Assembly: GCA_003280295.1 (NCBI GenBank) | Contig: QCFI01000005.1 | Location: 1-64,000 of the forward strand | Reading direction: 5' to 3' | DNA from: Prochlorococcus sp. AG-363-C20 | Lineage (GTDB): Bacteria > Cyanobacteriota > Cyanobacteriia > PCC-6307 > Cyanobiaceae | Length of the DNA stretch: 64,000 nucleotides | Shown: positions 9,875-22,175 of the stretch, one piece after another | Layout: every line of letters begins with the position of its first letter | Position numbering within the stretch: the first letter of the stretch is position 1 | Notes under the pieces: generated by a model | Databases searched by the model: none | The model's input: the letters and a program-made list of their open reading frames with translations, nothing else | What the model was told of the DNA's origin: nothing | Position numbers and translations under genes: made by a program

Positions 9875-11467
9875 ATGACATTGATAACTTTCTTACAGAA
9901 AAATAAGATTTTTCGTTTTTCTCAGCCTCAAATATCATTATTTATTTTTATTCTTCTTGGCTTAATAGCGGCCTTTAACCATTCTCTTTGGCGAGATGAA
10001 ATGCAGGGTTGGTTAGTTGCTTGGAAAAGTGCAACCCTATATGAACTTTGGGAAAATAATGCCCCATCAGGTCATCCTGTCCTCTGGTCTTTGTTGATTT
10101 ACTTAGTTAAGGATATTACTAAGAGCCCATTGAGCATGCAACTGCTTCATTGGGTTTTAGGCTGTTTCGCATTGCTTTGTTTTTGGCGTTGGAATCCACT
10201 GCCAAATTGGCAAAAGACCTTGTTTACTTTTGGTTATTATCCTTTTTGGGAATATTACTTTATTTGCCGACATTATGTTTTGGCCGAATTATTTACTTTT
10301 ATTTTCTGTAGCTCTTATCCACTACGACGTAAAACTTATATTCCAGCAGCACTTTGTGTCGGCCTTTTAGTTAATACACATGCCATGGCCTGGGCTATAG
10401 CATGTGGTATATGTTTGATGCTTTTAATTGAGTGGTTTTTTGATTCAAATCAAAGATACATATATTGTCAAAATCGTTTTTGGATTTTTGATTTAACATT
10501 AAGCATTTTTATTTTAGTTTGCTTAACGGCTTTTGCAGGTTTTAGCTTGATTCAAGTTAGAGAAGTCGTAGATGTCTCAGCCAATTTGGATTTTCGACAT
10601 TTATTGCGAGTTGTTGGGAGATTATTTGGAGGTTACTTACTTATAATTCCTAATTCACAAAAATGGTTGGATCTAATTGTTTGCACATTAATAACTATAG
10701 GACTTGTAACTACAACTTTGTCGTACTTAAGAAGGTCAACAAATGCAAGTATATTTTTTATATTTGCTTCTGGGTCTCTTTTCTTGTTTAATTATTTCCT
10801 TTATTTAGGAGTTGGATCACGCCATTATGGTTACTATTTCTTGATACTCATAGCTTCAATCTGGTTAGCTTTAAATAAAGAAAAAAATCCTGCAATTGAA
10901 TTAGATACTAAAATAACTAACAATTTGATAACAAATAGATTGTCTAAATTATTTCCACACTTACTTACCTTTTGCCTTGCTATTCATTTTGCAGCAGGTG
11001 TACATCGCTCTCTTTATGATTTTCATGTTCCCTATTCTGCTGGAAAAGCAGCTGCTAGTTATATAAAAGACAAGGGTTGGTCAGATCAACAAATATTTGG
11101 CACTAGAGATGTAGAACTTAGTACTGTCTCGGGCTATTTAGATCGTGATATCTATTATCCAGAATTAGAAGATTGGGCAAGTTATACACAGTGGAATAAT
11201 CGTGTTTCTATTCCTCGAAAAGACACTTTGATCTATCTGAATAAATTTTTCTCTGATCATCCTAAGACTGATCGGCTCTTGTTAATTCTTAGTAGTGGGT
11301 CAGCTTTCCGTGATATGCAACCTGGAGATGAAATGGTACAAGGACCTCTTAGAATAAGAGCTGATCGTAAATTTGAGAAATCTTGGGTCTATCCAGAACG
11401 TTTCTATCTTTATTGGGCTGAAAGACTTGACCCGGGAATTGTTGATGAGATTCCTTTCCCGATGTAA
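9875..11467 (+). CDS. Multi-spanning membrane protein, putative GT-C-type glycosyltransferase
   Basis: Many predicted TM segments; N-terminal NHSLWRDEMQGWLVAW resembles the acidic (D/E) loop after TM1 of GT-C enzymes. Confidence 0.5.
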   Translation: MTLITFLQKNKIFRFSQPQISLFIFILLGLIAAFNHSLWRDEMQGWLVAWKSATLYELWENNAPSGHPVLWSLLIYLVKDITKSPLSMQLLHWVLGCFALLCFWRWNPLPNWQKTLFTFGYYPFWEYYFICRHYVLAELFTFIFCSSYPLRRKTYIPAALCVGLLVNTHAMAWAIACGICLMLLIEWFFDSNQRYIYCQNRFWIFDLTLSIFILVCLTAFAGFSLIQVREVVDVSANLDFRHLLRVVGRLFGGYLLIIPNSQKWLDLIVCTLITIGLVTTTLSYLRRSTNASIFFIFASGSLFLFNYFLYLGVGSRHYGYYFLILIASIWLALNKEKNPAIELDTKITNNLITNRLSKLFPHLLTFCLAIHFAAGVHRSLYDFHVPYSAGKAAASYIKDKGWSDQQIFGTRDVELSTVSGYLDRDIYYPELEDWASYTQWNNRVSIPRKDTLIYLNKFFSDHPKTDRLLLILSSGSAFRDMQPGDEMVQGPLRIRADRKFEKSWVYPERFYLYWAERLDPGIVDEIPFPM

Positions 11468-11520
11468 AACAAACTGAATGATGCATTCATTCAAATTGAG
11501 CTATTAAGTTTGGATTTTCT

Positions 11521-12468
11521 ATGACACTATCCTTTTTGCAATCATATTTAAGTGATCCGGTTATATCTTTGGGGCTTGCGGCATTCTTTTTTTTACTAAT
11601 AGCATTGCCCTTCTCGTTCTGGGCGGTAGGTGGAAATACTTGTTCTTCAACTGTTACTACACTAGTTGTATTGTCTAATTTTGCTCTTGCATCTCTTTTG
11701 GTTCTTAGGTGGTGGCAATCATCTCATTTTCCAATAAGTAACCTTTATGAGTCTCTAATCTTCTTGGCCTGGGCTTGTACCTTGAGCCAAATATTGCTTG
11801 AAAGATCTTTTCCTTCTCCATTCGTTTCAGCTGCTGCCACTCCAATTGCGTTGTTGTGTATATCCTTCGCAAGCTTTGCTCTCCCAGATCGACTTCAGGA
11901 GGCTTCTCCTTTAGTTCCTGCGCTCAGGTCTAGTTGGCTTGTTATGCATGTGAGTGTTGTTATGTGTAGTTATGCCGCTCTACTTGTAGGCTCATTATTA
12001 TCAGTTATCGTTTTGGTTATAGATAGAAGACAAGATTTTGAGATTCGAACTAGTTCAATAGGGACTGGTGGATATAGGAAAAATAATGATCAAATAATAA
12101 TTGATGAAAAGTCAAATACCTTGAAATTGAGTCCAATAAGCTTTAGTCGAATTGAACAGCTTGATAGCCTTAGTTATCGGTCAATTACAGTTGGCTTTTT
12201 GTTATTAACATTAGGGTTGGTAAGTGGGGCAATATGGGCAAATGAAGCTTGGGGAAGTTGGTGGAGCTGGGATCCTAAGGAGACATGGGCCTTGATTTGT
12301 TGGTTGGTTTATGCCTCCTATCTTCATACTAGACTATCCCGTGGTTGGCAAGGCCGCAAGTCTGCAATTGTTTCATCCGCAGGACTAATAGTTATTGCTA
12401 TTTGTTATATTGGTGTCAATCTTTTAGGAGTAGGTCTTCACAGTTATGGATGGTTTTTTAGCTCTTAA
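11521..12468 (+). CDS. ccsA: Cytochrome c biogenesis protein CcsA (ResC-like)
   Basis: [28 protein letters not shown] (WWD domain); HSYGWFF C-term. Confidence 0.95.
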   Translation: MTLSFLQSYLSDPVISLGLAAFFFLLIALPFSFWAVGGNTCSSTVTTLVVLSNFALASLLVLRWWQSSHFPISNLYESLIFLAWACTLSQILLERSFPSPFVSAAATPIALLCISFASFALPDRLQEASPLVPALRSSWLVMHVSVVMCSYAALLVGSLLSVIVLVIDRRQDFEIRTSSIGTGGYRKNNDQIIIDEKSNTLKLSPISFSRIEQLDSLSYRSITVGFLLLTLGLVSGAIWANEAWGSWWSWDPKETWALICWLVYASYLHTRLSRGWQGRKSAIVSSAGLIVIAICYIGVNLLGVGLHSYGWFFSS

Positions 12469-12539
12469 TTCTTATTTTGAACTTGCTCAAGTTTGAATAA
12501 GTAAATGCAATCCTGTAAATATAAATGTATTTGATATCA

Positions 12540-13214
12540 CTAAGTTTGTGGCCTTTTGCTATTCCGGATTCCATTAATTGCGTCTGCATAATTTGGCTGA
12601 TTAAATACTCCTGAACCACTAACAATTGCATTGGCACCTGCCTCAATAACTTTCCATGCATTGCTTGCTTTAATCCCTCCGTCTACTTCTATCCAGGGGT
12701 CTAAACCTCTTTCATCGCAGATTTGTCGAAGATCATGAATTTTTTGTACCTGATTTTCTATAAAACTTTGGCCACCGAATCCTGGGTTTACGCTCATGAT
12801 TAAAACCAGGTCGCAGAGATCTAAGCAATATTCCAAAGTGTCAAGTGGAGTACTTGGGTTTAAAACTGCCCCTGCTTTTTTTCCTAGATCTTTTATTTGA
12901 GCAAGATTTCTATGTAGATGAGGACAAGCTTCTACTTGCACATAAATATGATCTGCTCCTGCCTTGGCAAAATCTTCTACATATCTCTCAGGCTCAACGA
13001 TCATTAGATGGACATCTAATGGCTTAGCAGTTACTGGTCTTAGAGCTTCAACAATCAAGGGGCCAATCGTGATATTTGGGACGAAACGACCATCCATCAC
13101 ATCAACGTGAATCCAATCCGCTCCTGCCTTGTCTATAGCAGTGACTTCTTCCCCTAATCGAGCAAAGTCTGCTGAGAGTATTGAAGGGGCTATGACGAGA
13201 GATTTGGTGCTCAT
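12540..13214 (-). CDS. rpe: Ribulose-phosphate 3-epimerase
   Basis: [53 protein letters not shown]. Confidence 0.97.
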   Translation of the reverse strand: MSTKSLVIAPSILSADFARLGEEVTAIDKAGADWIHVDVMDGRFVPNITIGPLIVEALRPVTAKPLDVHLMIVEPERYVEDFAKAGADHIYVQVEACPHLHRNLAQIKDLGKKAGAVLNPSTPLDTLEYCLDLCDLVLIMSVNPGFGGQSFIENQVQKIHDLRQICDERGLDPWIEVDGGIKASNAWKVIEAGANAIVSGSGVFNQPNYADAINGIRNSKRPQT

Positions 13215-13426
13215 TGATCTTTAACTTTGAGTCGAGATTCTATTGATTAATGGACTCAGACCTTTTAAGCGTTACTTGCACTGATACAGTTGTCGGCGCT
13301 TAAGAGCTGAGAAACACTGCGGCACCAAGTTCTTTTCCTAGAACATCGAAACTCGTTTCCTTGTCGGTTAAGTCAAGCCTTTCTCTTTTCTTTCGTATTA
13401 AATTCCTTTTACGCAGTTACACACAA

Positions 13427-14431
13427 GTGGATCGCACTCTTATTCAGGAAATTCTCGAGGTTGTGGAGCAAGCAGCTATTGCTTCTGCCGAGTTAACTGG
13501 CTTAGGTCAGAAGGATGAAGCAGATGCTGCAGCTGTAGAAGCTATGCGTAAACGCATGGGTCAAATTGAAATGCAAGGCCGAATTGTGATTGGAGAGGGC
13601 GAGAGAGATGAAGCCCCAATGCTTTACATAGGAGAGGAAGTTGGGAGTGGTAGTGGACCTGGAGTCGACTTTGCAGTTGATCCTTGTGAAGGTACAAATT
13701 TATGTGCTAATAATCAACGCGGTTCAATGGCTGTTCTAGCAGCCTCAGATAGAGGGGGATTATTTAATGCACCAGATTTTTATATGAAGAAGCTTGCAGC
13801 TCCTCCTGCTGCTAAAGGAAAGGTTGATATCAGAAAAACTGCTACTGAGAACATAAGGATACTTAGTCAATGCCTTGGATTGGCTATAAATGAGCTGACT
13901 ATTGTTGTAATGGATAGAGCTCGCCATAAAGATTTAATTGCTGAGATTCGTTCTACAGGCGCAAGAGTTCAACCTATTTCTGATGGAGACGTTCAAGCTG
14001 CAATTGCTTGTGGTTTTGCTGGTACTGGAACACATTGTTTAATGGGAATAGGCGCGGCCCCAGAAGGGGTCATTTCTGCCGCTGCTATGCGTGCTCTGGG
14101 TGGTCATTTTCAAGGCCAATTAGTTTATGATCCAGCTATTGCTCAGACCAGTGAATGGGCTGATTACACCAAAGAAGGCAATATTGCTCGATTGAATGAA
14201 ATGGGAATAAATAATGTTGATAAAATCTATGAAGCTGAGGAACTGGCTTCAGGAGAGAATGTTGTGTTTGCTGGAAGTGGAATAACGGATGGACTTTTAT
14301 TCAATGGAGTTAAATTCGAGAGTGACTGCACACGAACCAGCAGCCTTGTCATTAGTACTCTTGACGGCACTGCTCGATTCACTAATACCATCCATATTAA
14401 GGATGGGGCAAAAAGCATTGCTTTGAGCTGA
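13427..14431 (+). CDS. glpX: Class II fructose-1,6-/sedoheptulose-1,7-bisphosphatase
   Basis: [54 protein letters not shown]; probable GTG start ([10 protein letters not shown]) at 13427. Confidence 0.93.
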   Translation: MDRTLIQEILEVVEQAAIASAELTGLGQKDEADAAAVEAMRKRMGQIEMQGRIVIGEGERDEAPMLYIGEEVGSGSGPGVDFAVDPCEGTNLCANNQRGSMAVLAASDRGGLFNAPDFYMKKLAAPPAAKGKVDIRKTATENIRILSQCLGLAINELTIVVMDRARHKDLIAEIRSTGARVQPISDGDVQAAIACGFAGTGTHCLMGIGAAPEGVISAAAMRALGGHFQGQLVYDPAIAQTSEWADYTKEGNIARLNEMGINNVDKIYEAEELASGENVVFAGSGITDGLLFNGVKFESDCTRTSSLVISTLDGTARFTNTIHIKDGAKSIALS

Positions 14432-14467
14432 TTTAATTACGTTAAAAACAATAGAGGAACCTCTTTT

Positions 14468-15775
14468 ATGCATATTGCCGTAGTCGGTCTTAGCCATCGC
14501 ACGGCACCTGTTGAAGTCCGTGAGAAGCTCAGTATCTCTGAGCAATCAATGGAAGAATCATTGAAGTCTTTAAGGGTTAATGAACAAGTCCTTGAGGTGT
14601 CTATTCTTAGTACTTGTAATCGACTTGAAATTTACACCCTATTAAGGCATCCGGAATTTGGAATTGATGCCATAAAAAATTTCTTGTTGGAATATTCGGG
14701 CCTTTCTGATGATCAGTTGAGCCCGCATCTTTTTATTCACAACCAAGAGGAGGCAGTTGCTCATCTTATGAGGGTTGCTGCTGGACTAGATAGTTTAGTT
14801 TTGGGGGAGGGTCAGATCCTTTCACAGGTGAAGAAGATGCTTCGATTGGGTCAAGAGCATCAGTCAATGGGGCCAATCCTTAATCGCCTGCTTACACAGG
14901 CAGTTAGTACAGGTAAACGAGTTAGAAGTGAAACCAAACTTGGAACTGGGGCTGTTTCCATAAGCTCCGCAGCTGTCGAGCTTGCTCAATTAAAACTTGG
15001 CCAATCTCAAGGGAAAAACCAATTAATAAGCCTTGAAACTGAGCAGGTCGCAGTAGTGGGAGCAGGTCGAATGAGTCGACTCCTTCTTCAGCATTTGCAA
15101 TCTAAGGGTTGTTCAGAATTGATTCTGGTAAACAGAACACGACCAAGAGCTGAGTCATTGGCATCAGACTTTCCTCAACTTAATGTTGAATGTCGCTTAC
15201 TTGATGATCTAGATTATTGCTTAAGTAGATGCACTTTAATCTTTACAAGCACGGCTGCAGAAAAGCCGATTATAGATGCATCTAGATTAAGTAATTTGTC
15301 TTTAGGTTCACTTCGTTTAATAGATATTGGAGTGCCTCGAAATATTGCAGCTGATGTTGAAGGAATCTCAGGTGTTGAGTCTCACGATGTTGATGATTTA
15401 CAGGAAGTTGTCTCTCGTAATCAAGAGGCTCGTCAGAAAGTAGCTTTGCAAGCAGAAGTGCTTCTGAAAGAAGAAGGACGACTTTTCCTTGAATGGTGGG
15501 ATAGTTTAGAAGCTGTTCCTACTATCAATCAGCTCAGGGCGACTCTTGAAGCTATTCGAGGGGAAGAACTTCAAAAGGCTTTAAGTCGAATGGGACCAGA
15601 TTTCTCAGCAAGGGAAAGAAAGGTTGTAGAGGCATTAAGTAAGGGCATCATCAACAAAATTCTTCATACGCCTGTTACTCAGTTAAGGGCTCCACAAACT
15701 AGAACAGATCGTCAGCAGGCACTTAGGGTGATAGAGACTTTATTTAATTTGCAACTCCCAAATGATGGCAATTGA
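14468..15775 (+). CDS. hemA: Glutamyl-tRNA reductase
   Basis: MHIAVVGLSHRTAPVEVREKL, STCNRLEIY, LDSLVLGEGQILSQVK. Confidence 0.98.
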   Translation: MHIAVVGLSHRTAPVEVREKLSISEQSMEESLKSLRVNEQVLEVSILSTCNRLEIYTLLRHPEFGIDAIKNFLLEYSGLSDDQLSPHLFIHNQEEAVAHLMRVAAGLDSLVLGEGQILSQVKKMLRLGQEHQSMGPILNRLLTQAVSTGKRVRSETKLGTGAVSISSAAVELAQLKLGQSQGKNQLISLETEQVAVVGAGRMSRLLLQHLQSKGCSELILVNRTRPRAESLASDFPQLNVECRLLDDLDYCLSRCTLIFTSTAAEKPIIDASRLSNLSLGSLRLIDIGVPRNIAADVEGISGVESHDVDDLQEVVSRNQEARQKVALQAEVLLKEEGRLFLEWWDSLEAVPTINQLRATLEAIRGEELQKALSRMGPDFSARERKVVEALSKGIINKILHTPVTQLRAPQTRTDRQQALRVIETLFNLQLPNDGN

Positions 15776-15897
15776 TTAATCAAGAAGATGCACTCTGTTT
15801 CATTACTCATAGCCATTAATAGATCTGCCCTTTTTGGCGCTTCTGTTCGTCAGATTTCCTGTAAGTTCATCTTGCAAGATAGATTTGCGAAAGCAAC

Positions 15898-17193
15898 ATG
15901 AAGCGGGTTTTAGCAATAATTCTGGGAGGTGGAGCTGGGACTCGCCTCTATCCATTGACAAAAATGAGAGCGAAGCCTGCTGTGCCTCTTGCAGGGAAAT
16001 ATCGTTTAATTGATATTCCAATTAGCAATTGCATTAATTCAGATATCAACAAGATGTACGTATTGACACAATTCAATAGTGCCTCTTTGAATAGACATTT
16101 AACTCAAACTTACAATTTAAGTGCTCCATTTGGTCAGGGTTTTGTTGAAGTATTAGCCGCTCAACAGACTCCAGATAGCCCCTCTTGGTTTGAAGGTACA
16201 GCTGATGCTGTTAGAAAATATCAATGGTTATTCCAGGAATGGGATGTAGATGAGTATCTAATTCTTTCTGGTGATCAACTTTATAGAATGGATTATAGTT
16301 TGTTTGTTCAGCATCATCGCTCTACAGGTGCTGATTTGACTGTCGCTGCTCTTCCAGTAGATGGAGAACAGGCTGAAGGTTTTGGCTTAATGAGAACTGA
16401 TGATGAGGGAAATATAAAACAGTTTAGTGAAAAGCCAAAAGGGGAAGCTTTGAGAAAAATGGCTGTAGATACTTCTCGTTTTGGGCTTACTTCAGAATCT
16501 GCAAAAAATAGACCCTATCTTGCCTCTATGGGTATATATGTTTTTAGTAGAAAAACGTTATTTGATTTGTTAAATAAGAATCCAAACCATAAAGACTTTG
16601 GTAAAGAGGTTATTCCAGAGGCTCTTGGCCGTGGAGACATCCTAAAAAGTTATGTATTTGATGATTATTGGGAGGATATTGGGACAATTGGTGCTTTTTA
16701 TCAAGCAAACCTTGCTTTAACTCAACAGCCAGCACCCCCTTTTAGTTTCTATGATGAGAAATTCCCAATTTATACTCGTCCTCGTTATTTACCTCCTACA
16801 AAATTAGTAGATGCTCAGATCACAGATTCAATTATTGGAGAGGGTTCCATACTCAAGTCTTGCAGTATTCATCATTGTGTTTTAGGAGTTCGAAGTAGAG
16901 TTGAGAGTGATGTGGTCCTCCAAGATTCTTTAGTAATGGGATCTGATTTTTTTGAGTCTTCAGAGGAACGTATAGCTCTAAGGCAAGGAGGCGGAATACC
17001 TTTAGGTGTTGGTGAAGGAACAACAGTAAAAAGAGCAATCCTTGATAAAAACACAAGAGTTGGTAATAACGTTGCCATTGTGAATAAGGATCGTGTTGAG
17101 GAAGCAGATCGGGCAGATGAAGGCTTTTACATAAGAAATGGAATAGTTGTGGTTGTAAAGAATGCAAGTATTTCTGATGGGACTGTAATTTGA
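15898..17193 (+). CDS. glgC: Glucose-1-phosphate adenylyltransferase
   Basis: [61 protein letters not shown]. Confidence 0.98.
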   Translation: MKRVLAIILGGGAGTRLYPLTKMRAKPAVPLAGKYRLIDIPISNCINSDINKMYVLTQFNSASLNRHLTQTYNLSAPFGQGFVEVLAAQQTPDSPSWFEGTADAVRKYQWLFQEWDVDEYLILSGDQLYRMDYSLFVQHHRSTGADLTVAALPVDGEQAEGFGLMRTDDEGNIKQFSEKPKGEALRKMAVDTSRFGLTSESAKNRPYLASMGIYVFSRKTLFDLLNKNPNHKDFGKEVIPEALGRGDILKSYVFDDYWEDIGTIGAFYQANLALTQQPAPPFSFYDEKFPIYTRPRYLPPTKLVDAQITDSIIGEGSILKSCSIHHCVLGVRSRVESDVVLQDSLVMGSDFFESSEERIALRQGGGIPLGVGEGTTVKRAILDKNTRVGNNVAIVNKDRVEEADRADEGFYIRNGIVVVVKNASISDGTVI

Positions 17194-17362
17194 GAAACTC
17201 CTTTGTTGGCCTTTGTTTTTAACCCTTCCTGACCTTTTTTAGCACTCCTTTAGGTAATAGAAATTATCCAATAAGAATTTTCCAACCCTGACATTGAGGT
17301 GTTATTAGCAGCCGAATTCGATTGACAGGGGCACACTGGCCAAGTTGATAGGGCAATTGACT

Positions 17363-18781
17363 ATGTCCAAGGCTCATTTTGGTTTGATTGGTCTTGGGGT
17401 AATGGGTGAGAACCTTGTCCTAAATGCTGAGCGAAATGGATTTTCCAGTGTCGTTTACAACCGTACTTTTGCGAAAACAGAGACTTTTTTAAACGGCCCT
17501 GGTATTGGAAAATCAATTAGAGGGGCAAAAAATCTTCAAGAATTTGTAGACAAGCTTGAGCGTCCCCGAAGAATTCTGATGATGGTTAAAGCAGGTGCAG
17601 CTACTGACGCTGTAATTGAACAAATTTCTCCTTTTTTGCAAGAAGGAGACTTACTTATAGATGGAGGGAATTCAGCTTTTAAAGATACAGAAAGACGAGT
17701 TGCACAACTTGAAAGTAAAAGTTTTGGTTATATCGGAATGGGAGTTTCTGGAGGAGCCAAAGGAGCGCTTGAAGGGCCAAGCATGATGCCTGGTGGCACA
17801 AAGGCTTCTTATGACGCAATTGAGAGTATGTTAACCAAAATGGCTGCTCAAGTTGAGGATGGACCATGTGTCACATATATCGGGCCAGGAGGATCAGGAC
17901 ACTTTGTTAAAACAGTCCACAATGGAATCGAATACGGAATAGAGCAAATACTTGCTGAGGCTTATGACTTGATGAAACGAGTGTGTGGAATGAATGGGGA
18001 TCAGATTGCCGATATTATGGGCTACTGGAACAGTACAGAAGAACTAAGCTCTTATCTTGTTGAGATAACAGAGGCATGTCTACGAACAAAGGATTCAACT
18101 GATGGAATCAATGTTGTAGAAAAGATTATGGATAAAGCTGGGCAGAAAGGTACTGGACTCTGGACTGTTGTCAGTGCGTTGGAGTTAGGTGCCTCTGTGC
18201 CAACTATTTATGCCTCTCTTAATGGGCGTGTAATGAGTTCGATGAAAACTCAGAGGCTTAAAGCAGAGTCGATTCTGAAGGGACCTCCTGTAAAAACATT
18301 AGACCTAGGAAGCTTTGATGATGGTATGGCTCCATTGATGGACGCTGTAGTTTTGTCCACAATTTCAAGTTATGCCCAAGGGATGGAGTTGTTGCGCAAA
18401 GCGTCTAATGAATATAATTACAAATTGAACATGCCTTCTATTGCCCAAATATGGAAAGGGGGTTGCATAATTCGTTCCCGTCTATTAAGCCGTATACAAG
18501 ATGCATACAGGCTTGATTCAAAATTAACTAATCTTTTGATAGATCCTTGGTTCGCTGAACAAGTTAATCGTCGCCTACCAGGATTAGCCAAAGTTGTTGC
18601 TGGTGCAGCTGAAGTAGGTATGCCTGTACCTTGTTTTAGTAGTTCGCTTGACTATATAAATAGTTATAGAACAGGGCGCCTACCACAGAATTTAGTTCAA
18701 GCCATGAGGGATTGTTTCGGCTCTCATACCTATGAACGTATTGATATGGACGGCGTATTTCATACCGATTGGATTAAATAG
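17363..18781 (+). CDS. gnd: 6-phosphogluconate dehydrogenase (decarboxylating)
   Basis: FGLIGLGVMGENLVLNAERNGF, GGNSAFKDTERR, GPGGSGHFVKTVHNGIEYG. Confidence 0.97.
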   Translation: MSKAHFGLIGLGVMGENLVLNAERNGFSSVVYNRTFAKTETFLNGPGIGKSIRGAKNLQEFVDKLERPRRILMMVKAGAATDAVIEQISPFLQEGDLLIDGGNSAFKDTERRVAQLESKSFGYIGMGVSGGAKGALEGPSMMPGGTKASYDAIESMLTKMAAQVEDGPCVTYIGPGGSGHFVKTVHNGIEYGIEQILAEAYDLMKRVCGMNGDQIADIMGYWNSTEELSSYLVEITEACLRTKDSTDGINVVEKIMDKAGQKGTGLWTVVSALELGASVPTIYASLNGRVMSSMKTQRLKAESILKGPPVKTLDLGSFDDGMAPLMDAVVLSTISSYAQGMELLRKASNEYNYKLNMPSIAQIWKGGCIIRSRLLSRIQDAYRLDSKLTNLLIDPWFAEQVNRRLPGLAKVVAGAAEVGMPVPCFSSSLDYINSYRTGRLPQNLVQAMRDCFGSHTYERIDMDGVFHTDWIK

Positions 18782-18791
18782 CTGATTTTTG

Positions 18792-19508
18792 ATGTCTACA
18801 ACATACAGAATTGAAAAAGTTGACAATCAAAATGATTTAGCTCTTAGAGCTAGTCAGTTGATTTCATCTCATATTGACTTAGTTCTAGGATTAAAGGATC
18901 GGGCTCAAATTGCCCTTTCCGGAGGCTCTACACCGTCAGCAACATATCGATTATTAGCTCTAGAACATCTTCCATGGGATAGGGTTGATGTATTACTAGG
19001 TGATGAGCGATGGGTTGATCCCAGTGATGAAGCGAGTAATGCTGGGATGCTTAGGAAAACTTTGCTCAACTCTGCACCTGGATCAGCTTGTAGATTTTAT
19101 GAAGTGCCAACAGTTGGGCTTTTAAATCCAAAGGAAAGTGTTGAAGCCTTTTCAAAAATTTTACAAAAATTATGTGTAGGTGAACCACCAATCTTTGACT
19201 TTATATTGTTAGGACTTGGAGATGATGGTCATACAGCTTCTTTGTTTCCTGGAAGTGAATCTTTATCAATTAATGATCGCTGGGTTACAGATGTAAATGC
19301 TAAAGGACATAACCGGATAACACTTACTGCTCCAGTTCTTAGTGCTGCACGAAAGGTTGTTTTCCTTGTGAGTGGTAGTTCTAAACAGATAGCACTTAAA
19401 AGATTAATCGACCCATCTGAGCCTTTACAAAGAACACCTGCACGACTCGTTCAACCAGATTCGGAAATCTTGGTTTTGGCTGATGAGGCTGCCTCAGCAT
19501 TGGTTTAG
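18792..19508 (+). CDS. pgl: 6-phosphogluconolactonase
   Basis: IALSGGSTPSATYRLL, LLGDERWV, LLGLGDDGHTASLFPGS; downstream of gnd. Confidence 0.95.
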   Translation: MSTTYRIEKVDNQNDLALRASQLISSHIDLVLGLKDRAQIALSGGSTPSATYRLLALEHLPWDRVDVLLGDERWVDPSDEASNAGMLRKTLLNSAPGSACRFYEVPTVGLLNPKESVEAFSKILQKLCVGEPPIFDFILLGLGDDGHTASLFPGSESLSINDRWVTDVNAKGHNRITLTAPVLSAARKVVFLVSGSSKQIALKRLIDPSEPLQRTPARLVQPDSEILVLADEAASALV

Positions 19509-19716
19509 TTTTGATTCGAATGATTTACTTGTGATTTAAAACCATAATAAAGTATATATGTTCTTTCTATGTATGTTTTGTAGAAGTAGTTTAATTATGA
19601 GGTTATTTTTTTATGAGTTACATATTCAATTGAAGGACTCGACATATTTATCAGATTGGAGAACTTAAGTCTAAATTTAGATATGAATACATACAAAATT
19701 AGTTTTAATAAATTAA

Positions 19717-20127
19717 GTGAGCTCTTCTTACAACCCTAATGATTGGCTTGTGTTTGTTGCTGCCGCAGCAGACTTGTGCTTGAAGCCATGGAAACATTCA
19801 GTTGTTTACCAGAACTGGAATGCGAATGAACCTATTCAGGAGGATCAGGCCATTGAATTGGTTCTTAGAGTTGAATGCCGAAGTCAGGAAGGTGTTCGAC
19901 ATTCTGAGAATGATCTGGAACTTGAAATTTATCGGAGTGGGGATGAATTAAATTTGATTTTGGGATGGTGTAACCAGTTAGATAGGCCAATTCTTTGGCA
20001 AGGACAACATTCGGTTTGGATGGATGCTAATAATGGGAAGAGATGCCAGGCTCCAAGTAGTGGGGCCAACTTAGAGGCATTGGCTCGTAGATTGCGTGCC
20101 TTATTTGAAATACAGAAAGAAAGCTGA
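19717..20127 (+). CDS. Conserved hypothetical protein (cyanobacterial type)
   Basis: 136-aa ORF with coherent composition, tightly convergent with ilvD. Confidence 0.6.
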   Translation: MSSSYNPNDWLVFVAAAADLCLKPWKHSVVYQNWNANEPIQEDQAIELVLRVECRSQEGVRHSENDLELEIYRSGDELNLILGWCNQLDRPILWQGQHSVWMDANNGKRCQAPSSGANLEALARRLRALFEIQKES

Positions 20128-20135
20128 TGCGATTC

Positions 20136-21803
20136 CTATCTATCAGTTACTGCACCTTTGCTTGCACTACTAACCAGTTTTGAATATTTCCCTAAAATAC
20201 CTTTGGTGTAAAGAGGCTTTGGTTTTTCCCAAATCAAACGACGGCGTTTGATTTCTTCCTCGGTAATGTTTAGTTGAATTAATTGCTTATTGGCGTCAAC
20301 AGTAATGCTGTCTCCTTCTTTGATTAATGCAATTGTTCCTCCTACGGCTGCTTCTGGCGCAACATGACCAACTACTAAGCCGTAAGTCCCTCCACTGAAA
20401 CGACCATCTGTTATTAAAGCAACTTTTTCACCAAGACCCTGCCCAACTATCGCGGATGTTGGTGCAAGCATCTCTCTCATGCCAGGACCACCCACTGGGC
20501 CTTCGTAGCGGATAACTACTACATCTCCTTCAATGATTTTGTTTTTAAGAATTGCTTTTAAACATTCTTCTTCACTTTCAAAGATTTTTGCGGGCCCTGT
20601 AAATACTGGTTTTTTTATACCACTAATTTTAGCAACACTTCCTTCTGTTGCTAAATTTCCTTTGAGTATTGCAAGATGTCCTTTTTCATAAATTGGATTA
20701 GTTAAGGGCCTAATTACATCTTGTCCTGAAGGTGGTATAGAAGGAACATCTTTAAGTAATTGTTCAATAGTATTGCCTTCGATGTTGATGCAGTCTCCAT
20801 GAATTAAGCCTGCTTCAAGCAAGATTTTCATTACTTGAGGTATTCCACCAGCCTTATGAAGATCAACTGTTACATATTTCCCGCTAGGCTTCAAATCACA
20901 AAAAACAGGTACCTTTTGGCGAATTCTCTCAAAATCATCAATTGATAAATCAACTTCAGCGGTTTTGGCTATAGCAAGTAGATGAAGGACAGCATTAGTT
21001 GAACCACCAACTGCCATAATAACACTTATTGCATTTTCAAAAGCTTTTTTTGTAAGTAAATCAAGTGGTCTAATATCTTTTTTGATTGCATTAATTAGTG
21101 CTTCAGCACTTAGTGCAGCACTATCTAATTTCTCTTGATCTTCTGCTGCCATTGTAGAGCTAAAGGGCAGACTTAAGCCCATAGTTTCTATTGCTGCAGA
21201 CATAGTATTTGCAGTAAACATTCCTCCACAACTTCCAGCACCAGGAATTGCATTCTTTTCAACTAAGAGAAGCCTTTCTTCATCAATCTTTCCACTAGTT
21301 AGTTGTCCAACTGCTTCGAATGCGCTAACAACTGTTAAGTCAGAACCATCTAATTTACCTGGCTTTATTGTGCCACCGTAAACAAAAATAGCTGGAATAT
21401 TCATCCTTGCCATTGAAATTATGGCTCCAGGCATGTTTTTGTCGCATCCTCCAATTGCAATTACTCCATCCATGCTTTGTGCATTGCAGGCGGTTTCAAT
21501 TGCATCTGCAATTACTTCTCTTGATACAAGGGAATATTTCATTCCTTCTGTTCCCATTGATATACCATCACTTACGGTAATTGTTCCAAACATCTGAGGC
21601 ATAGCCCCAGCAAGACGGGCAGCTTCTTCAGAGCGTATTGCTAACTTATTTAGGCCAATATTGCAGGGGGTGATTGTACTGAAACCATTTGCAATCCCAA
21701 TGATTGGCTTATTAAAGTCCCCATCTCCAAAGCCAACAGCACGAAGCATTGCTCGGTTAGGAGAACGTTGTATTCCTTGTGTAATGGCTTTTGATCGAAG
21801 CAT
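20136..21803 (-). CDS. ilvD: Dihydroxy-acid dehydratase
   Basis: [53 protein letters not shown]. Confidence 0.98.
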   Translation of the reverse strand: MLRSKAITQGIQRSPNRAMLRAVGFGDGDFNKPIIGIANGFSTITPCNIGLNKLAIRSEEAARLAGAMPQMFGTITVSDGISMGTEGMKYSLVSREVIADAIETACNAQSMDGVIAIGGCDKNMPGAIISMARMNIPAIFVYGGTIKPGKLDGSDLTVVSAFEAVGQLTSGKIDEERLLLVEKNAIPGAGSCGGMFTANTMSAAIETMGLSLPFSSTMAAEDQEKLDSAALSAEALINAIKKDIRPLDLLTKKAFENAISVIMAVGGSTNAVLHLLAIAKTAEVDLSIDDFERIRQKVPVFCDLKPSGKYVTVDLHKAGGIPQVMKILLEAGLIHGDCINIEGNTIEQLLKDVPSIPPSGQDVIRPLTNPIYEKGHLAILKGNLATEGSVAKISGIKKPVFTGPAKIFESEEECLKAILKNKIIEGDVVVIRYEGPVGGPGMREMLAPTSAIVGQGLGEKVALITDGRFSGGTYGLVVGHVAPEAAVGGTIALIKEGDSITVDANKQLIQLNITEEEIKRRRLIWEKPKPLYTKGILGKYSKLVSSASKGAVTDR

Positions 21804-21851
21804 GTGCTGGATTTAGTGAGCAGGTTTTTGAACTGCTTTATAAATAAGGTT

Positions 21852-22151
21852 TTAGTTACGACTTCCAAGGTCTTCAAGTTGTTTTCTTACATCTGCAATG
21901 GCTGCATTTAGTTGTTCTACTCGTTTTTCAAGTTGCTCACTAGTTTCGCTTTGCAGTGATGGTGATGATGTCTCTAACGCTTCTGATCCATCCTGGATTC
22001 GAGGTGCATATAACATTGCTCGTTGTTTTCTGGTCTGTTGTCTTCTTTCTGCTTCAGAAAATAGCCACCATGCCAAACCAGCGGCTCCTAGAACAGCTCC
22101 ACTAATCAAAGAAGAGAGACTTCCCGTTGTCGATTCACGATACTGGCTCAT
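21852..22151 (-). CDS. Small membrane-anchored hypothetical protein with C-terminal coiled-coil
   Basis: 99 aa; N-terminal hydrophobic segment LISGAVLGAAGLAWWLFSE then heptad-like C-term. Confidence 0.6.
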   Translation of the reverse strand: MSQYRESTTGSLSSLISGAVLGAAGLAWWLFSEAERRQQTRKQRAMLYAPRIQDGSEALETSSPSLQSETSEQLEKRVEQLNAAIADVRKQLEDLGSRN

Positions 22152-22175
22152 GATTAATAATGAGATCTACTAATG

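Noticed and set aside
16853-17167. 104-aa minus-strand ORF in glgC
   Set aside because: Leu/His/Gln-rich antisense translation inside glgC
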